From positions 124,001-188,000 of the forward strand of contig JADLZK010008785.1 of the NCBI GenBank assembly GCA_015847255.1: 64,000 nt of DNA. The letters run 5' to 3'. Every line of letters starts with the position of its first letter. Position 1 is the stretch's first letter. Below, in pieces: positions 23,669-35,906 of this stretch. Position numbers and translations under genes: made by a program. Under the pieces are notes generated by a model. It did no database searches and was not told the DNA's origin. It saw only the letters and a list, made by a program, of their open reading frames with translations. This DNA is from Hyparrhenia diplandra. Its lineage: Eukaryota > Streptophyta > Magnoliopsida > Poales > Poaceae.

Positions 23669-24762
23669 CCACCCGACCAATAATGGAATACCTACCTTTT
23701 CATAACAAATACAAAGTTATAGTAAAACTATGGGAATTGCTATAATTCAGTGTCCGGATTTTTTTCAAGAATTTCGAGGTGATGAATCTCACCACAAGAT
23801 CTAAAACGAACGCTCCAAATTAGATAGGCATTGTTCAGCTTCTTCCTCTCGCCGCCGCTCGCCAACGTCGGTTTGCCGCTCACTCCCCCGCAACACCCAC
23901 CACCACCACTTGGGCGCTAGGGTTCGCCGGAGCCGAGAGAACCTAGCACCCGCGACGGCCATCCTCTTCCCCCACGAGTTCACAGAGCTTTCTATAGGAA
24001 GGACAACTCATAGAGTGGAGGGGAGGTAGAGGAGGAGGAGATGCTCGCCGGCGCCGCCCTTTGCTGCCGCCGGAAGGTCACCGACGCGGAGCAAGATGAC
24101 GACGAGAGATGAGGTGAGAGATGCGCGGGTGGGTGCGTCGACTGAACAGGTGGGTGCGTGGGTTCAGTCGACTGCGACGTAGTAAAGGTGTAAAACTATA
24201 AAAAGTTTTACTTCTCAAAACGTGAAATATTTATATATTCCTTATAATTAACCGAGTGAGACATCACGTATACGCACGCATATTATGTATGGCCAGATAG
24301 TATCGTACTATCAGGTACAGTAGTATGACAGAAAATATCAATTAATCATCAGGTGGAGGTCTGGAGGATATTTACGAATTTCCACATGAAATGCCGTGGA
24401 TATACACACTGCATTTATTTATTATCTAAAAATACAGGAAAAAAAGACTGAATTGGAAGGGGAAGGGAGAAGATCGAGATACTTGAAAGGACATAAACTA
24501 AAGCAAGAGACACGAGGCGAGTATAAGAACAAGAAGAGGAGCAGTCCACAGGCAGCAGCTGATTGATTGGATGACGTTTCGTCTCTTGCGATTCGATTGG
24601 CGATGTGAACACGAGAGGGAATGGTGGGACGCATCATCATGCACGGACAGTGACTCCTGCTCATGGTTCAGACGCTCGCGGAAACAACCCATCTCACAAA
24701 ATTCAGCTCCACTTTCGCAGCAAGTAGTAGTCGTCGTTCGAAAAAGGTTATAAACAGTCTTG

Positions 24763-24767
<5 letters not shown>
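23669..24767. other. Intergenic, no recognised gene
   Basis: 23840-24130 is GC-rich (minus-strand open frame of 60 codons, no domain seen); the rest is AT-rich. Confidence 0.4.

Positions 24768-24811
<44 letters not shown>
24768..24811. repeat. A44 homopolymer
   Basis: An uninterrupted run of 44 A residues. The flanks (cttgacagc before, ggccaacacgtg after) resemble gttgacaacaaaaagtggccaatacgtg at about 25294-25321, beyond the neighbouring MITE, so a short repeated unit may be involved. Length is likely unstable. Confidence 0.9.
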
Positions 24812-24814
<3 letters not shown>

Positions 24815-24927
24815 CAACACGTGTAATAGACTCCATCACGGGGTTCTACTCGTCACGTTTAAACTATCGCATTTGAAGCCGGTAAAAATAAAAGAGAGTT
24901 TTGGACTCGAAAACCGCCAAACCTTAA

Positions 24928-25239
24928 GGGCTGCTTGGTTGGCATCCAATTGTTGTCAAACTAAAATCATGGCATGCCAAAATTAGTGGTCATCAATTGG
25001 TTCATTGCTAAAAGAATTAGCATCCCCAATTTTTTTATGTCAAAGTTTTAGTAAATCTCTAGAATGTTCTTAAAGTAGTACATATAAAAGTGAAATTTGG
25101 TAAGCTTTTATTTTGGCAATCAACCAAATGCACACCCATGTTTTTTACCCTAACTTTGATAAGCCTTGATTGGCAAGCCTGTGTTTTGGTTTACCATGAT
25201 TTTGGTTTGGCAAAGTTTGGTAGCCAACCAAGCAGGCCC
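24928..25239. mobile_element. Tourist/PIF-Harbinger-like MITE
   Basis: The 312-bp non-coding element starts GGGCTGCTTGGTTGGC and ends GCCAACCAAGCAGGCCC, a terminal inverted repeat with one extra base on the right. It is flanked by the trinucleotide TAA (24925-24927 and 25240-25242), the typical target duplication of this group. Confidence 0.8.
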
Positions 25240-25242
25240 TAA

Positions 25243-28240
25243 GACTATGAGTCTTATTGAGACAACCGATTTTTTCCAAACCGAAAACTATAGTGTTGAC
25301 AACAAAAAGTGGCCAATACGTGTAAGGGCCTCCCGGCCCTTTGCTCCACGGTGGCTAGGGGCGTGTTTGATTTCTCGGTCCTGGTGAGCCTGGCCCATGA
25401 CCCTAGCTATGGCCAGGCAGAGCCAAGCTCCACCCATGCAGCTCTGCTGTTTGATTCGTTTTCTCTCTCGAGCCAGGTTGAGTCCATATTTGTGTTTGAT
25501 ATGGTACAGAGAGACATATGATGACCTTTGAATCCGACATTGGTGGCCTTACCACCTCCTCCCCCTCTTTGGTATTTCATCAAACACCGCCACTACCACC
25601 TCGCTAGGAAGAGCCGCCCTCGGTGAGGAACAAGACGCGACGCCGACCTCGTCGGTGCGCACCTCGGTGAGGATGAGCCACCCGAGGGCGCTCCGCGCGC
25701 AGAGGACTAGCGCCGCCGACGCCCACGGCATGGCCGGGGGGGGGGGCAGCCCCGCGCCGCCTCTTGTCCGTCGCCGTCGCATCCCGAAGATGGGGCCCCT
25801 GCTCCCACCTCCTCCGCCCACACAATAGTCTTATCATTGAGTCCAAAACTCTCTTTTCTTTGTACAGCCTTCAGATGCGATGGTTCAAATGTGATTATCT
25901 TGACGCTAACCTCGTGATGGAGTCTATTAAGGTAGGTCCAATATAAGCTAATAAGGTCGTTGGTTTCAACTCAGAACTACTGTGCACGTAGGCAAAGGAG
26001 AAATGGGGCTAACAATCTCACACCCTAGATTACTAGTGATGTAAGAAAACATGTCTTGGACACGTTTAGTAGTGGGATGATTAGACTATTTCCTCTATAT
26101 ATCAAATGATAATGGTCAATTGTGAGATCGATCATCAAATTGAACAAAAATACATCAGTTACCTCTTTATCCTGACTTTTCCAGCCGTTGTTGTTCGGTG
26201 CGTCTCTTCATGAGATAATTCGATGGTGGTCTAGGTGTCATTGCCGATCTAAGACAACCCCTCAACGTAATTGTGATGTTCTAGCTGGCCTTGCTGGTCC
26301 TAAGACAACCTCAGCTTGCATCTCTAGCCCTGACGCTCTTCTCAGGAGGTGTGTTCTACCATCCGGATGGTCGGTATTTGCTAATTTTGAAGTTGCTTGT
26401 TGCGTACTTAAGTTATGTGCGACCTCAGGCGTGCTAACGTCCTTATAGCTAGTGTATGATCTAAGATTTAATTCGATGTCAACACATTTTTGTTGTAACT
26501 CGTGTTTAGACAGCGCGGAGGAGAACCCATCCATCATTTTTTTGGTAAAATGTTTGTCAACAAGGAGTAATTTGCAAGGTTTCAAATCTATGGCTATAAC
26601 TAGCGATTTGCATTCATGTAGAATTTAGCAATTATTGTTCGTTATGCATCATTTAGCTCCCTATTAGTAGTTTTAGAGGGCATCGGCTAAATTTCGGTTT
26701 TAGAGGCATATGATAAATATCATATCCGCCGGTTTGAAAATATTGGTTCGCAGCGGTACACTGAAGTGTAGAACGAAGTGTAGAACGAGAACGAGCTGTT
26801 AGCTCACTCGACTCCTCGACAGTGTCCATGTGTGATAGGGGTCCATTTCAACAGTGCCAAGCCTTACAAATATCTTCTGAAAAATAGCGACGAAATCAAA
26901 GATGCAAGGTCCAAATTCACTTGGCACAACGCACACATGCATGTGACTACATGAACAGGGTATGGATACCTCCTGCTCAAGTTCTCATGCAAAGAATACA
27001 GAGGCAGCCAAAAAACCATGGAGAAAAGGAGAATAGATTATAGCACGTCGCACTACAGGTAACTGGATTATTACGTACTGGATCTGGAGATGGGTGAAGG
27101 AGCATGCAGCAGGAATGCCATGCAGGTGACGACGAGAAATCTCTTTCACTCAAAGATCCCATCCTCATCTCAGAAAAAGGGTAAAAGGAATATTCCAGGC
27201 CACAAATAAAGGAAACGCTGGGAGCAATGCAGGTAAGTTTAAAAGGATAAAACCCAATTTTCAGTGGGTTCAAGAATTGGAAGCGTCAATGGTTAGCTGA
27301 AAGGAGTTAAGGAGAAAAAAAAAAAGGGGCTTGTTCCGCCATGAATTAAAGCGTCCGGAAATCCTATTTTCCAAAAAAAAAAAAAAAGTGCCACTACAAA
27401 GACTATCCATTCAGAATGTGACAGTGAAAATGATGTTATCGGATTTTTATTTATTTTGAGAATCAAAATCATTGTCACAAGGCAGGAAGCAGATGGCACG
27501 CCGCACGTGGAAGGGCACAAGATTTGGGCCAGCACGTTTTGCTGGAAAAATATATGTCAGTGATACATAACTAGCAGCAAGCCTGGTGGGGAACCAAATG
27601 AATCCTGAAATGGCCATGAACTTAGTCATTGCCATCCATGCATCATATACTCTACAACATTTTAGGGGAAGCTTAAGAACAAATATTCAAAACAGATATC
27701 TGGAGCGTGAAATTTGGAGTGGATGGCCAAACAAAGATTTGGAGCGTGAAATTTGGAGTCAACTTGCTCGGACTATGCTGTCGTTCATACTGACTCATGA
27801 TTCAATCTCTGAAAATGGGCAGTCAAACAGATGCAGAACATAGGAAGTTTGTGCGGCTGTGTACCAAACTACAACCGTATCACCTTGCAACAGAGCATGC
27901 CATGGCCAATCGCTCTTGTCTTGTTGCGCTATATATGGTTTGGGACTTGCAATTTCAACGCAGCGACGGCAACTAGAACCACAGGAGGTGGTGGTCTCGT
28001 TGATACTGATCATGGCACTGCCGGCTGGGCCGGCACCCTTGTTGTTGTTGGTCTCACGTCTCCACGGCCTGCGAGAGACGGACCAGTAATGGGCTCCGCT
28101 GAGGAAGCTCCAGTAATGGGCCTTGGGCCTCAACCGACCCGTGGGGATGGTAAATTACGAGCCCAAACAGCCCAATGAACCAAACACACAGCACCTGAAC
28201 CGTGCTTAAGTTTATTCTTTTTTCTGCGAAACAGCTTAAG
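25243..28240. other. Intergenic, no recognised gene
   Basis: This holds a G10-12 run at about 25736-25746, a duplicated ggagcgtgaaatttggagt (about 27703 and 27740), and A runs at 27317 and 27374. Open frames exist on both strands, but none carries a motif I can name. Confidence 0.4.
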
Positions 28241-28248
28241 TTTATTTT

Positions 28249-28300
28249 TAGTCCCACCTGGACAGTTTTTAGTCACCACAGCTAGAGGAAGGGTATAATA
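28249..28300 (+). promoter_or_regulatory. snRNA-type promoter (USE and TATA)
   Basis: An upstream sequence element-like GTCCCACCTGG (about 28250-28260; plant consensus RTCCCACATCG) is followed after roughly 33 bp by tataata (28294-28300), which lies about 30 bp before the U2 start. That spacing is the one known for RNA polymerase II snRNA genes in plants. The element departs from consensus at two positions. Confidence 0.65.
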
Positions 28301-28326
28301 CGAGACCTAGGAACGTCTTTCAACTC

Positions 28327-28522
28327 ATACCTTTCTCGGCCTTTTGGCTAAGATCAAGTATAGTATCTGTTCTTATCAGTTTAATATCTGATATGTGGGT
28401 ATGTGCCCACTTCGATATTAATCTTATTTTTTGTGGGGGAGGGCTCACTATTGTGGCTTGCCACTAGAGCCTTCAAGTGTCGCTCAAGCGTTGCACTATT
28501 GCGTGAGCTGGCACACCCCAAC
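28327..28522 (+). ncRNA. U2: U2 small nuclear RNA (variant or pseudogene)
   Basis: U2 pairs with the intron branch site in the spliceosome. The first 70 bases are almost canonical (ATACCTTTCTCGGCCTTTTG, then GCTAAGATCAAG, TATCTGTTCTTATCAG). The stem-loop II arms remain (GTGGG and CCCAC), and a Sm-like site (attttttgtgg) is present. The 3' stem-loops have many changes but end correctly (GGCACACCCC). The length of 196 nt is right. One key change: the branch-point recognition sequence GUAGUA reads AUAGUA at 28360-28365. A recognisable, slightly degenerate snRNA promoter lies upstream. It could be an expressed variant or a decaying copy. Confidence 0.88.
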
Positions 28523-28870
28523 CAAATCACATATAATTTTGGTGGTTTTTTTCATTAAAAAGATTTTAATCCTAGACTTCTTTGTGCCACCAAACTTGAT
28601 TCATCATTCTTAATAGCACAGAGCCGGTTCCCTGCTGCATGACTGAAGTTCCCGTGGTGTTATTTTTCAGAATAAGTCGTGGACTCGTGTGCCGTGGTCG
28701 AGTCGGAGGCGGTGCCCGTGTCCGAGTCGACGATTTGGGCCGACCTCACCAGATAACGGTTCGGGCCATGACGCCGTGTCCGAGTCCAGTTCGAGCCCAC
28801 CAGTGTATATCCACGGCCTCGCGCGTTCATTTGGCAGCAGGCCCAGATGAGATCATCGCCGACGGACGCA

Positions 28871-29430
28871 ATGGGCGAGGAGAAGAAGAAGCTGTCCATC
28901 TCCATCGTGAGCAAGCGCCGGCCTCAGAAGACCCCTCCCTCTTTGCTGCCATCGACGACGATGCCCCCAGCTCCCGCGCCAGCGCCGGCGCGGCAGTACG
29001 TCACCGAGTTCAACCCATCCGGACCCGAACCCCCGCGGTTGCGCCCGTCGTCCCCAACCCGGGAATTTTCGGCCGTCGTCGCAAGCCATCCCCACTCCTC
29101 GCCGCCCCAAACCCATTACGGCCTCCCCCAGCACCCATTACGGCCTCACCCGCCGCAGCAGGCCCGTGGAGGGATTTGGCGCCGCGATACTTGCTGGCTA
29201 CGGCCTGATCGTAACAAAGGGGGAGGATACCCCGTCGTGGCGCAAGACAGGGGCTTGGCTACAATCCCTCTGAGCCCTGCAATAGGAGGACCGCCTGTGG
29301 AAAAAGGTCTAGAACAGAGGCTGCTCTCCTTGCCAGGAGGAGGAGGATCGCGATGCCTGGCCTTATTTTCTGGAAAAAGATCGACAACGGAAGCTTGCGA
29401 GACGGCCAGGGATATGACCAGATGGCATAA
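28871..29430 (+). pseudogene. MOS2-like (G-patch/KOW) pseudogene
   Basis: MOS2 proteins are nuclear RNA-binding proteins with a G-patch and KOW motifs that act in plant immunity and miRNA processing. Here an N-terminus MGEEKKKLSISIVSKRRPQK, then QYVTEFNPSGPEP, resembles the family's start. In a second frame VVPNPGIFGRRRKPSPLL follows, and in another GFGAAILAGYG (about 29171-29203) and RQGLGYNPSEP match the G-patch. The reading frame changes at least twice and stops near 29430; the rest of the domain and both KOW motifs are missing. No introns are seen. The family assignment rests on my recollection of MOS2 motifs. Confidence 0.55.
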
Positions 29431-29873
29431 TCCAATGGCGATTTTGGACTAGTTGTATATTTCCTTTTCTTTTCTTTTTGAAAATATTTTCTTTATAGTC
29501 ACTAGATTTTTGTAGTAGAGTCTGTAGAAACAATTTACTTGTATTGCCTGCAGACTGCAGATGAAAGACAAGTGTATGTTTGTAGACAAAAGATTACTAG
29601 CCTTTTTGTTTGAATTCAAACCACATCTTATGTAAACTTCCGATGACAAGCTTAAGTAACACTAGCTTGTTGAACCTAAGTAATCAAGTTGATTGTATGG
29701 TGAACGACAATGCTCTGCTTCCAGTTACAGTTTGCATGTATATGGGCTGTGGCATCGCGACATTTTTTTTGTCCGAACTATTTCTTTCTCCAGAATGTGC
29801 AAGTCATGAAGAAAATAGTTTTTTATCCTCAATATGAACAAGATGGTTAATCCAAGGCTCTTGCATTGTGCAC

Positions 29874-29985
29874 TTTTTTTTTTTTTTTTTGAGAATTACA
29901 CAATACAACGTAGACACTCACAACACGCACGCACACTCACCCCTATGAACACACGTACGTAAACCCTACCCCTATGAGCACCTTA
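29874..29985 (-). mobile_element. 5'-truncated SINE copy
   Basis: Beginning with a run of 17 T, the segment is the reverse complement of the last 100 bases or so of the SINE at 6800-7103 (shared gagcacctt, cacccctatgaacaca, cgcacgcac, gagaattacac in antisense). The promoter half is missing, as expected from incomplete reverse transcription. Confidence 0.8.
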
Positions 29986-30060
29986 GAAATGTAGCACCAT
30001 GTCATATACTATTCGAGATGTGAGATGAAACACAAATTGGAATATCAGTAATGGGCCTGG

Positions 30061-30165
30061 CCCAATTCATGTTGTGTAACATTAGAATGTCAGCAATTGG
30101 AGTAGCCCAATTCATGTTGCACAACATTAGAATGATAATACCCAATTCATGTTGCACAGATTCAG
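30061..30165. repeat. Three-copy short tandem repeat
   Basis: cccaattcatgttg occurs at 30061, 30106 and 30141. The first two are followed by a shared acattagaatg. Unit spacings are 45 and 35 bp. Confidence 0.75.
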
Positions 30166-30453
30166 GGACATTAGTACCACCTCGCTGATCTAGCTAGGTT
30201 ATGGCTAATGGATTAGCATATAAGGAGGGCTAAGCCGACCTGATTAGCTTCACGCAGCTGCGCGGTGAGCACAAAGCGAACTATTCTTTCGCCTTTTACT
30301 CAAGAATACCGTGTGCACGCCGCCGCAAATAGCAGCATACGCCAATTTTTGGACCCTTCTCCTTTTTGGAGGGCCCCGCAATACAAATCAAGTCTTCTAG
30401 CGTTGTTCAATTGGGTTTGCATAGGTTTGTGAGGTCACCCTTGTCATGTTTTT

Positions 30454-30505
30454 AGTTGTTTTGTTTTTTTGGCAAAACACTTTTGAAAACAATTTCATGG
30501 GTGAA
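30454..30505 (+). repeat. 52-bp segment shared with the RTE insertion at 46.3 kb
   Basis: From agttgttttg to ttcatgggtgaa it matches 46292-46342 with two or so differences, while flanking sequences differ. It may belong to a MITE: related words (tgctaaacatttttttc, aaaacaacttagcttcacc) recur at about 30620-30655. Confidence 0.65.
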
Positions 30506-31036
30506 TGTGTAAATGTTCTTTTTATGTTCTCACAAAGAAACGGAGAGATCAGCTAAAAAATTGTAGCTTTTCACAGCTCTTTCCCTCGTTTCCCTCTCTC
30601 AGCCATGTATGTAGCTGTTTTGCTAAACATTTTTTTCAAAACAACTTAGCTTCACCGAGAAATCTGCCTGTGAAAACCTTTTTTTCAATATATATACGTG
30701 AGAAGAGGTAGGCTAATAAGAATTATTTTAAGCTACTGTATGTGGGAGTCGATGGTTGCATTCTCGTCTGCCGTCGTCGTTGTCCGTTACCGTGGTGTTC
30801 TCGGCCCCCAGCATTAGTTGGGCCGGCCTTAAAGGAAACGCGGCCCAAATTAAAAAAAAAAACAACCTAATCAACTAGGCCCTAGAAAAAAAAAAAGCTA
30901 GGCCCTAGAAAAAACTCTGCTTATTTATTTGGTACGGTTTTTTTTTTAAATATACGTATCCTAACTTAGTGCGCGCGTGCGTTGCTACGGGATAAAACTT
31001 TTGTATTAAAAAACACACGGATCGCAAGGTAAGATA

Positions 31037-31290
31037 ATACTCCTTCCATCCCAAAAAACATGCAACTATGGGCCTTGTATCGGGCCAACTTGATCATAGT
31101 TTGACAAAGTTTATAGTACTTAGTATTAATATTTATGTCTCAAACAAAATTTATTATGAAAATATATTCCGTCATGAATCCATTGATACTAATTTTATAC
31201 TATAAGTATTAGTAGAATTTTATATAAATTTAGTCAAAATTTGGAATCGTTTGACATCTCGGAGAAGTTTTAATTGCATGTTTTAGTAAT
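31037..31290. mobile_element. Stowaway-like element remnant
   Basis: The left end reads atactccttccatccc. The interior (agtttgacaaagtttatagtac, tattatgaaaatatat, gtattag) is typical of grass Stowaway-related elements. The right end has lost its inverted repeat. Confidence 0.55.
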
Positions 31291-34200
31291 ATTATAAAAT
31301 TAAATACCGCTTAAAGCAATATTTAATCCAAAAGACAAAGTTCATGAAGTATTAACCATCATACTAACTCTCCTGTATAGATCTTTCCGTGCGTTGCAAC
31401 AAGAAAAAATAAGGCATATTATACACATGTGTTGTATCATTACAAACATTAGCCAAACATCGCTTTGACACGTGTCAATGAAACACCAAAAAAAAATAAC
31501 ACTAAAAACACATACTTCAAATTTATCTTTAAAACACAACTCTCTATTTTAAAATATTATGGCTGTCTATAAATCGCCAGAAGTTCCCACCATCATAAAT
31601 TGATAGCTCAATCATGAAACCACACATGTTGATTTTTTTTAAAAATAGCACTATGCATCACTGAAATAATTAGTACCCAGTACTCACAAAGAAGCTGGGA
31701 GTACAAGATAGCAACCACAGCAGTCCACCTCTAGAAACGTTGTTGTCTTGCATACTGAAGCAGCATATTTCTTCATGGAAATTTCGTTGAACTTGTGGCT
31801 GCCCTGCACTCCAAATCTGTTGATCTTGAACTGTCTGCAAATCTTTTTTAACATAGAAGTCAGTGCCTTTTTGAGTTGATCTTGAACTATCTGCAAGCAA
31901 ACACAAAAAATCTGTTTTTGTTGTTAGCATACCTGGACTGGAGACCACAAGGTGTTGACGACACACGAAGAGTGGCATGTACAGTTTGACCTGCTTGCTT
32001 AGTTACTGAAGCATAAAACTATTAGGAACTACGAAGTGCGCTAGAAAATAGAAACAGACTAAGGACTAAGGTCTTTCACTTTTTGGGCTGCAATGGGTTA
32101 CATATAAATAAATATAATAAAGTTGTATTAAAAATAGAATCAGTAGTCAACACTATGTAGTTATAGCTGTCAGCAGACAAGTCTGAATGAAAACTCGTAA
32201 GACATTGAAATATCAAACCATCTATACATGCTTCTTTTCAAAACTCAACATGATTGACAAACAGAGTCAATCTCAAATGGGAGCACATAAGTAACATTGC
32301 ATCAGTCTCGATTTGAAGCATTCCTTTACCTGTACACAAGTACAAAATCAAAATTCAGCTATAAATACTTGAAAGTATGACAGAACAAACCAGTCCAGCA
32401 AGAATCAGTGAATTCTGGCACAAACCTATTGCTACTTGCTATGAGAATCTAGAAGTGCTTCAGAGCATGTTATTTGCAACACATAGTTCATAGAGAAGTC
32501 AATGAGCCCAAAGTTAATGGGAATGTGATACTTTACATGCATCTTGGTGGCAGGAGTCAACCAAAAAATTTTCTATTCAACATCACTGACAAAAGCATAG
32601 GTGGAAATGAATGTGGCCATGAGTTTTAATTAGTTGCTCAATTGGATAATACAACTGTCCTGTTTAACTGAACAAAAATCATGAATATGTACAACTTCTG
32701 ATAACTGGTGTAGATGTTTATTAGAATAACCTGCAGTCGATTAACCACTAAGGTGTACCTCCCACCGCCTACAATGTAGACACGTAGGTAACTGAACTTC
32801 AAAAACTAATACAAAACAGAGGCACATCTAGTTAGAGGACCATATTAGTTAAAAGGACTATCAAATGTCAGGCACAAGACTCTGGAGCTCTTGTTTTCAA
32901 ACATGGTTTCATGTGTGAATATTCCCATTTAGATTCTTTGACTCTATTTCAGCTACAAAGACATTTCAGAACACTGAAACATAATGGCTTTCAGGTTTCA
33001 ACATGTTGGACCAAATTTTAAAAAGGAGTGACAATAGAACAAGCTGTGTGGCATGATGGAATTTGCTGCACTTTTGCACTAAATGCTAGGAAGTAGGAAT
33101 GAAGGCGGCTTTGTTCTGCAGCAAGGCATAGCAATCCAGATGCATTTTTTAATTGCTTTTCATTTATCTTGATAAGCATATGAGATATGACAATGTTTGA
33201 TGGATCAGGAAACAAACCTGTAGTGTTTAATGGATCAATGAATCTGCTGAACCACACAACATGTACCAGCCATCTGGAGATCATGATTGATTAGCAAGAG
33301 CTGGCTGGGACTTGCTGCTCGCTTGCTTCCAAACAAATGCATGAACCTTAAATTTTCGTAAGCCTGACATCCAACAAGCGCATCTGTCTGCCTAGAGTCC
33401 TGTCAGCACGAGGAACTGTTTAAGCATGCAACACAACAAAGAAAAGAGTGCTAATGTTTTAGGACCCTACGTAATAACTGTAGATTCTAATTAGCAAATG
33501 ATTTTCTTTGTACTACATCTTGAGCAGTATGTTGATCTTGTAGGTTTAGACTAACTCAAGGGTTAAATATAGCATCTACAAAATCTTTCACTATTCAACA
33601 AAAAAAAAAAATTCTATAAAAAAGAATCACTTACACCATGCATCAGTTGAAATCGCATAAATCAAAATCTTTGTGTATCTTATAGCGGATGGGAAGCAGA
33701 TAACAGTATCAAGACATATTAAACATATACACCATTGGTAGTCTGATGGAACAAAACAGATGGAAGGACTGCTATCCATTGCAAATTTCCTATACTGGAC
33801 CAAATCTAAGGGAGGTGTTTGGGGCAGGCACGGCAACTCTATGCCCCCATCTCTAGTATATTAAGAAAGTAGATTATTTATTACTCACAAAAATAAGCAT
33901 AGACAAGTATGGGCTACAATCGGCTCAGTGGTGGGCCACCACTGACCAGCATTCTTTCTTACCATGTCGCCACGACCCATGGCGACTATGGACACTCGTC
34001 AAGGGCAGGAGTGCTGTATCATGTATGTTCATCAAAGACATTCACTGAAAGCTTGTCCGAGAGCTCTGTAAACAACAGAACTGCATTTTAAGTTAAATGA
34101 TAATAGTACAAGATTAATTACTCATGAAGGAAATGTTTAGAGTATTTCCACAGCTGCCACTCTAATTTGGACCCAAATGAAAGGAAACATTGAAATTCAT

Positions 34201-35906
34201 ATCAAATTCACCAAAAAATCAACGAGAAACTAAAACTTGTATCATATATTACCTTGAAGGCATTTCAGTGAATACATGGTGGTCATCATCCCTGTCAACC
34301 ATTATGCCATACTTCACAAATACAATCCGATTATAAAGTTCACAAACCTTGAACCCTTGATACCTTCACGACAGAACATGACAAGCGGGTGAGCAAGCAA
34401 AACGGCAAGGGAGAAACACACACACCAGATTGGACGTCTCTGCCTTGGGGGATCAAGGACATTGTGGAAGAGAAATTAGGAATCACGAGGTGCTGACCTT
34501 GCCAGTCGATGTATCAAGGTAGATCAAGATCGCTGGAGTGCAGAGGAGGTGCATCAGGGCTGGACAGTGGAGGCATCCTCATCTACGATGGAGGCCGACC
34601 CAACGGCGCGCAGGCGCCATGCGGCTACGCCCACGGCGGCGGTCGGCAAGTCTATGGGCTCCTCATCCTCCATGGCCACACCGTCCTCGCGAGCTCCTCC
34701 AGCGTGAGGCCGTGCACGGTCGCAGTGGCCGTATCCTCCCACACAAGCGGAGATGCCGGTCGGCAGGTGGCCCAATGCTTTCTTCGGAAGACACGGCGCG
34801 GGCGTCGTGGAGGCCCCGGCAGTGAACGACTGGCGGAGTCGAGGCGGCGGTGTCGCGCTGCGGTCGAATGGGGAGGGATTGCTGGGATGGGAGATCGCAA
34901 GGCTCGACGGCGGCGCGGCACAGCACTGCGATCGCACGGGGCGGTCTCGAGGGGAGGGATTGCGGTTGGGCGGCGTGATTGCCGGAGAGAGGGAGATCGT
35001 GCCTTCCAAATTTAGAGCGTGACCACGGAAGGCGCGGGCGGAGATCGCACGGGCGGTGTGGGAGGTGACCTGAAAAAATTACCGCACCAAACAAAAAATC
35101 TTACTTTTACTCTTTTTAGGTTGTATAGAGATGGCCTCAAAACGAAAATCCTTTATTGGCCTTCTGTTAATAAAGTGAGCAAATTCGGTTAGGTCTCCCA
35201 CTCCCTCACACAAGAAAAGATCCTTGTGCTCTTCAGGTTCCATCACCCTGCACGCGGTCGAAAACGCCCCCAACCACGACTCCTTTGGTTTGATGAAACA
35301 AAAAGAGGAAGCACACGGGTGCTGATACCGATGGCGCTGCTGCTCACACAATTAACTAGTATATTTGGAAAGGCAACTCACGTGACCCAATTTACATTTT
35401 TTAGCCAAAGAATAACAAATTTTTTGTTGCCTGAATGACAACAAAAAAAATTAAGACGCCTTACAGCGTGAATCGATTACAATGCCAACCAATCAATCGC
35501 GTTGGCTTTTGTTCACTTGATTGACGTAAGTTGATGCAGAGGGCAACTGATGCCACTCCATCAGAAATCTGTTCCCAGCTCAACCAAACAAAACTATTTA
35601 TTAATCAAACATGCCATTCCCGTTACCGATTGGTTAAACTGACGGCGGAGATGAAAACTATTGAACCAGCCACCCTTCGATCCTTCAAAACAAAAATAAT
35701 AATAAAAAAAAAAATCACCCTTCCAACCTGGCCTCCCGAAAGACCCTCAGCGCACACCCGCGCAGGCAAGGCGCCGCCGCCGCTCAGCGCCGAGAGGAGC
35801 AGCGCCGTCGCTCAGCTGCCGCCGCCGACAAAGCTTAGCAGCAGGGCAGGGCGTAGACCGCGCTCTCCGAAAAGCTTAGCAGCCAGCGGCCACCGCCAGA
35901 CGTAAG
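31291..35906. other. Large region without a recognised gene
   Basis: 31291-34380 is AT-rich and could be intronic or intergenic. A duplicated ttgatcttgaact.tctgcaa occurs at about 31822 and 31880. 34500-35060 is GC-rich with long overlapping open frames on both strands, which look like first-exon or leader sequence (a minus-strand frame includes AMEDEEPIDLPTAAVGVAAW), but I recognise no domain. 35450-35900 leads into the RRP43-like fragment. Confidence 0.4.

Noticed and set aside
24768..24811. A44 run as the poly(A) tail of a retrotransposon
   Set aside because: No target duplication or LINE/SINE body was recognised next to it.
34509..35094. Overlapping GC-rich open frames on both strands as a gene
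   Set aside because: No frame shows a known domain or convincing start and splice structure; kept only as an unrecognised region.
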